Shown: positions 61,004 to 64,000 of the stretch, in pieces
Numbering within the stretch: position 1 is the first letter of the stretch
Layout of the letters: every line of letters starts with the position of its first letter
Assembly (NCBI GenBank): GCA_023250195.1
Contig: JAHFBF010000006.1
Coordinates: 62,001 to 126,000 of the forward strand
DNA: 64,000 bases
DNA from: Candidatus Melainabacteria bacterium
GTDB lineage: Bacteria; Cyanobacteriota; Vampirovibrionia; 2-02-FULL-35-15
Direction: 5' to 3'
Position numbers and translations under genes: made by a program
Notes under the pieces: model-generated
What the model was told of the DNA's origin: nothing
Seen by the model: only the letters and a program-made list of their open reading frames with translations
Database searches by the model: none

Positions 61004-61032
61004 TGATAGTATCAAATGATAGTATCATTATA
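61004..61032 (-). promoter_or_regulatory. Two palindromic operators and -10 of the second Fic gene
   Basis: TGATAGTATCA occurs at 61004-61014 and 61017-61027; each is palindromic (TGATA-G-TATCA) and they are 13 bp apart. TATAAT on the minus strand at 61032-61027 abuts the upstream copy. The start codon is at 60999. The sites cover the transcription start region, so a bound repressor would block initiation. Confidence 0.65.
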
Positions 61033-61080
61033 CCCTGAATTATTGTTATCGTACCTGTATTTAGTATGTAAAATGAATTT

Positions 61081-61172
61081 GGAGTCCTAGTGTCCAAAGT
61101 TCGCCACGCTAATACAGTTTTGAGGGTTGCTTAATTACTCTATCCCACAGTGCTACTCACTACATATTAAGG
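61081..61172 (+). repeat. Dispersed repeat copy 11
   Basis: GGAGTCCTAGTGTCCAAAGT, TCGCCACGCTAATACAGTTT, GGGTTGCTTAATT, then AGTGCTACTCACTACATATT, a tail shared with copy 8. It lies between the divergent second Fic and the protease gene. Confidence 0.85.
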
Positions 61173-61250
61173 TGTTTATGGTACATAATCTATAGTTTTT
61201 ACAACAATCCAGTTAAATTAAAGGAAATTTAATCTTTATTTATTTACTCT

Positions 61251-61277
61251 AAGTAGATAATTTTATATTATCTACTT
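61251..61277 (+). promoter_or_regulatory. Perfect inverted repeat directly upstream of the second protease
   Basis: AAGTAGATAA-TTTTATA-TTATCTACTT, perfect 10-bp arms with a 7-base spacer, ending one base before the ATG at 61278. It occupies the place of the ribosome-binding site, so it could be a protein operator or an mRNA hairpin limiting translation. Confidence 0.6.
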
Positions 61278-62270
61278 ATGGAACCCATAAGAATAATTAC
61301 ACATAGCTTGCCTAATGTTACTACTCTTCAAGGCTTTACAAGCAGCACACTTGGTATAAACCTTGTTTATGCAAGTACCGATGCATCCCGTTTTAATAGG
61401 ACTACAGTAGAGAGTGAAGTATTAAAAACTATGGCTGCTATTGTGCGTATTAAAAATGAAAGAAATAATAAACAAGGCTTAGGCAGTGGAGCAATAATTA
61501 CTGAAGATGGTTATGTTCTTACTGCAGCACATGTGGTTAGAGAAAGTAATAAATTATTAATTAAAATCCCAACAGACCATTCCTTAGAAATAGATTCAGA
61601 TTTTAATACTCATACTATTGAAATGTTTACGTGTTTTGAAGGGACAGTAGTTGCTAATGATGAAACTTCAGACGTAGCAGTGGTAAAAATAAAAAATCCT
61701 CCACAGGGTTTAAAACCAATCCTAATATCAGAAAATGATTTGGGAGAACAGGTGTGCTCTATAGGATATATAGTTAGAGTAATTAATAAAGATAGTGAAA
61801 GAGGGGTGCTTTTATTTTCTACAGGAGAACGGCTTTTACCAGAACATGATATAGAAGATGTAAAAAGAAGAGCTTCTAATATATTCTTTGAAATGATAAA
61901 AAGAATTTTAAGAGGCAGTCCAGTAGAAGGAAGTACAAGATTTGATGTTTTAAAAGCTTATTTCGGGTTAGCTTCTGCGACCAATTATACACTGTCAAAA
62001 ACAAGTGGATTGGCAAGTTCTACATGTAGAACGGAGCCTGGCATGTCTGGAGGTCCAACAATAAATCATGAAAGGAGAGTAATAGGTGTTAATTCTTCTG
62101 CTAATTGGGTTTCTAATAAGATTAGACAATTAATCATAGAGCAACTAAGTATGCTAGGAATAAGAAAACCTAAAAATAATTTTGAGACTCTTAGTCACTT
62201 TGCCAGTTTAGAGGAAATATATAGAGTTATTGAACAAGCAGGAATAAATTTAAAAAAAGTCGTTGGATAA
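61278..62270 (+). CDS. Trypsin-like serine protease, no signal peptide
   Basis: A 330-residue S1-type protease. Triad: His85 in LTAAHVVRES, Asp132 in ETSDVAVVKIK and Ser257 in EPGMSGGPTI, with the GSGAIITEDGYVLTAAHVV strand pattern typical of HtrA-like and trypsin-like enzymes. No PDZ domain and no obvious signal peptide, though residues about 10-35 are moderately hydrophobic. It resembles the protease at 50207 in size, triad order and context, both sitting next to dispersed repeats. Substrate unknown. Confidence 0.78.
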   Translation: MEPIRIITHSLPNVTTLQGFTSSTLGINLVYASTDASRFNRTTVESEVLKTMAAIVRIKNERNNKQGLGSGAIITEDGYVLTAAHVVRESNKLLIKIPTDHSLEIDSDFNTHTIEMFTCFEGTVVANDETSDVAVVKIKNPPQGLKPILISENDLGEQVCSIGYIVRVINKDSERGVLLFSTGERLLPEHDIEDVKRRASNIFFEMIKRILRGSPVEGSTRFDVLKAYFGLASATNYTLSKTSGLASSTCRTEPGMSGGPTINHERRVIGVNSSANWVSNKIRQLIIEQLSMLGIRKPKNNFETLSHFASLEEIYRVIEQAGINLKKVVG

Positions 62271-62401
62271 AATCCTAACTAAAAGCTAAATCTTCTTAGT
62301 TATGGTATTAGATTTGTATATGAAATGAGAAGTCTTATATGTTCAAGAAAGGTGCTTGATCTCAAAGCGTTAGATTTAATTTGTCATAAGAGGAAAATCT
62401 T

Positions 62402-62440
62402 GGAGACTTAGTTCTTCCTTAATGAAATGAGCAGGGCAAG
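62402..62440 (+). repeat. Dispersed repeat copy 12 (truncated)
   Basis: GGAGACTTAGTT at the left end, then an unrelated short segment (CTTCCTTAATGAAATGAGCA) up to the CACAGGGTCAGATTT module. The core appears replaced. Confidence 0.5.
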
Positions 62441-62542
62441 CACAGGGTCAGATTTTGTTAATTGAAAAAAAAGTGGCAAACCTAAAATAGTAGTCAAAAT
62501 TAAAGTTGAGAATTACTGGCTAAATCTTTGTTTTAAATGACT
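62441..62542 (+). repeat. Module between repeat copies 12 and 13
   Basis: CACAGGGTCAGATTTTGTTA ... AGTGGCAAACCTAAAATAGT ... CTTTGTTTTAAATGACT, near-identical to 59757-59856. Together with its flanking copies it makes a composite unit found twice. Confidence 0.8.
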
Positions 62543-62597
62543 GGAGACCTAGTGGACAAAGTTCGCCACGCTATTACAGTTTTGAAAGTGGCTTAAA
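62543..62597 (+). repeat. Dispersed repeat copy 13
   Basis: GGAGACCTAGTGGACAAAGT, TCGCCACGCTATTACAGTTT, GAAAGTGGCTTAAAC; GCCAC pairs with GTGGC as in copy 4. The remaining bases to 62838 hold no gene I recognise. Confidence 0.88.
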
Positions 62598-62838
62598 CCT
62601 ATTTCATCTGGAGTTAGAGTTGGCATTTCAAAAATTATAATTTAATTCTAAAGGGATACCTCTTGATGTTATCTTTCCCTTTTTTTAATTAGCAATTCTC
62701 TGCTACTTACAATAGGTTTTTTATTTCTTAAGGATTTAATCTCCTTATATACCTTTCTATGGTGTGATGGTACATATACTTTAGGTATTGAGATCTTTGT
62801 AAGATATATTTAGATTCTTATTTATCTGTGGTAATAAA

Positions 62839-63279
62839 ATGAAAAATAACATTTACTTTTTAACTAGATCATTTTTTATCTTGTTATTGTTTTTCTTATT
62901 CTTATTACCTCTTCATTTATTTGCCCAAAGTCTTGCTCCTATTCCCGGAGTAGGTCCGACAGTATGTGCTGCTAATTGTGATGGTAATACAAACCCTACT
63001 ATTGCTGGTTCTAGTGAAGGTATTGGTGACTTCTGCAGAGTTGAATCTGACTGTAAATCGGGGCTCCGGTGTGTTCCTACACGAGCTTGTGCAGCTGGTT
63101 GTATTGCCTGCAATGGTTCCAGTGCAACTACTTGCCAAAGACTAGCTTCCTCCTGTATTTTCAGAGGCAAGGAGTGCTCAATAGCTCAGGGGCGTTTCTG
63201 TTGCAGAGGGTTAACATGTATCAGCGAAGTTGTCGGAAATGGTAGGGTGGTATCAAGATGCAAGCGGTCATGTCGATGA
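62839..63279 (+). CDS. Secreted cysteine-rich protein
   Basis: A 146-residue protein with a strong signal peptide (residues 1-30, ...LPLHLFAQ). The mature part has 16 cysteines in about 115 residues, in clusters FCRVESDCKSGLRC (65-78), CAAGCIAC (84-91) and FCCRGLTC (120-127). Such spacing resembles small disulfide-rich folds (Dickkopf/EGF-like style) common in eukaryotes, but no specific family is assigned. It would fold in the periplasm or outside the cell and needs disulfide formation. Confidence 0.75.
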   Translation: MKNNIYFLTRSFFILLLFFLFLLPLHLFAQSLAPIPGVGPTVCAANCDGNTNPTIAGSSEGIGDFCRVESDCKSGLRCVPTRACAAGCIACNGSSATTCQRLASSCIFRGKECSIAQGRFCCRGLTCISEVVGNGRVVSRCKRSCR

Positions 63280-63407
63280 AAAATCTCAATGTTTCTTTTG
63301 TGATGTTATTGCATATAAGAGTTCTAAACTTTCTCTAGCCGAAAACCCAGTTTGCGTCTAATTTTTTTTATTCTATGCAACTCTAATTCTCTAACTTCTA
63401 AAATTTT

Positions 63408-63524
63408 GGAGACCTAGTAGACAAAATTCGCCACGCCAATACATTACTGAGGGCTGCTTAATTTATACCTCCTGAACACATATTTTAGTCTTTCCAACTA
63501 GCAAGTAGCACTGGCAGGATTTAC
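63408..63524 (+). repeat. Dispersed repeat copy 14
   Basis: TTGGAGACCTAGTAGACAAA, TTCGCCACGCCAATACATTA, GGGCTGCTTAATTTATACC, then CAACTAGCAAGTAGCACTGG; the 3' module is cut off before the second hairpin arm. It lies in a 430-bp gap that holds no gene. Confidence 0.88.
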
Positions 63525-63709
63525 TTTATCACGACCCCATGAGCTGGGACTATTTTAGAACTTTTTGGAAGAACATTGGATAATCTCTTATTCATTAACA
63601 TTTTGATCAATAATCAAATACTGTTAGACAGCTTGTTAAGCTATACTTTTCTGGTTACCGTAAATATTGCTAGCTAAGAACTAAACAGTAGGAATTAGAG
63701 GGTTAAACA

Positions 63710-64000
63710 ATGCAAAGAATTTTATTTGGAATTTTATTTTTAATTATAGTCAGTGTATCTATAAGCATTAGTGCTTCAAGTTCAAACATTAATTACAATA
63801 ATTTGTACCAGACCTCAGGAGGTGCAGCCCTACCAGCAACCATGACGACTTTTGTTATTGTAGATGGGCCAGGTGCTGGGACACAATTAGGTTCAACAAC
63901 AGATGCTACTACTGGAATGGTCATTGTTGATGCAATGGCGGGGAATCAAATAACTAATGCAGATGGGCACATTGGTGGAATAGGAGTTGGTGAGGGAATG
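63710..64000 (+). CDS. Secreted protein, paralogue of the gene at 48890, cut by window end
   Basis: 97 codons from ATG 63710, open to the window end. A signal peptide (MQRILFGILFLIIVSVSISI) leads to NNLYQTSGGAALPATMTTFV and then VDGPGAGTQLGSTTDATTG and ADGHIGGIGVGEGM. These last segments match VDGPGACTRFIATTDP and DGHIVGIGTGEGM of the gene at 48890, so the two share a domain with a conserved GIGxGEGM motif. The Cys-rich N-terminal region of the other copy is missing here. Function unknown. Confidence 0.75.
   Translation, partial: MQRILFGILFLIIVSVSISISASSSNINYNNLYQTSGGAALPATMTTFVIVDGPGAGTQLGSTTDATTGMVIVDAMAGNQITNADGHIGGIGVGEGM

Noticed and set aside
62913-63170. Minus-strand ORFs of 73 and 85 codons opposite the Cys-rich protein
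   Set aside because: They are reading shadows: the plus-strand gene has a clear signal peptide and Cys pattern, and the minus frames have none.
47150-63530. Classical integron attC sites
   Set aside because: The repeats are in the right places and orientation, but no GTTRRRY / RYYYAAC core pair and no outer inverted arms typical of attC could be found, and no IntI is in the window. I therefore only call the array cassette-like.
47150-63530. CRISPR array
   Set aside because: Repeat copies are separated by whole genes at irregular distances, not by short uniform spacers, and no cas genes are present; the RecB-like nuclease at 25421 is of TM0106 type.

Overview
The window is AT-rich bacterial chromosome from a Gram-negative-type organism. 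It carries outer-membrane-style and AsmA-like proteins, Sec, Tat and lipoprotein signals, and peptidoglycan synthesis (mraY). Small palindromic repeats of the kind common in Cyanobacteria and their non-photosynthetic relatives, together with a long NusB N-terminus, make a Melainabacteria/Vampirovibrionia-type genome a reasonable guess. No marker here proves it.

Bases 1-27000 are mostly conserved housekeeping and envelope genes: mraY (cut by the window edge), yggT, hisA, tmk, tRNA-Thr, an oligopeptide-binding lipoprotein, nusB, an iron alcohol dehydrogenase next to a threonine dehydratase, a CCA-adding enzyme, and a minus-strand run of GH38 mannosidase, beta-propeller, hemW and an AsmA-like giant. 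A membrane GT-C mannosyltransferase candidate diverges from that run. Palindromic repeats sit between these genes and, notably, in frame inside three of them (cca, hemW, GH38). A bS21-like gene at 1349-1621 appears to be interrupted by one in-frame TAA.

Bases 27000-47000 are accessory: a Rieske oxygenase, a soluble Ser/Thr kinase, an HExxH protein, a secreted CxxCH protein, an alpha/beta hydrolase, an acyltransferase, an embedded GNAT domain, a methyltransferase, and several large proteins I cannot place. Several have Ser/Thr/Pro-rich N-termini.

Bases 47000-64000 are the most unusual part. Almost every gene or gene pair is followed by a copy of one dispersed non-coding repeat (core about 60 bp, full form about 160 bp). 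I count 14 copies here plus one likely copy at 39005. All read in the same orientation whatever the direction of the neighbouring genes, and several abut or overlap stop codons. Between the copies lie typical cassette cargo: a RelE-type and a BrnTA toxin-antitoxin pair, two Fic proteins each with its own palindromic operator set, two trypsin-like proteases, PPK2, an MgtA-like ATPase, an alpha/beta hydrolase, a Cys-rich secreted protein, and two paralogous secreted proteins (one frameshifted, one cut by the window end). The layout resembles an integron-like cassette array. However, the repeats lack a recognisable attC core and no integrase lies in the window, so either an undescribed cassette system or a very active intergenic repeat family would fit.
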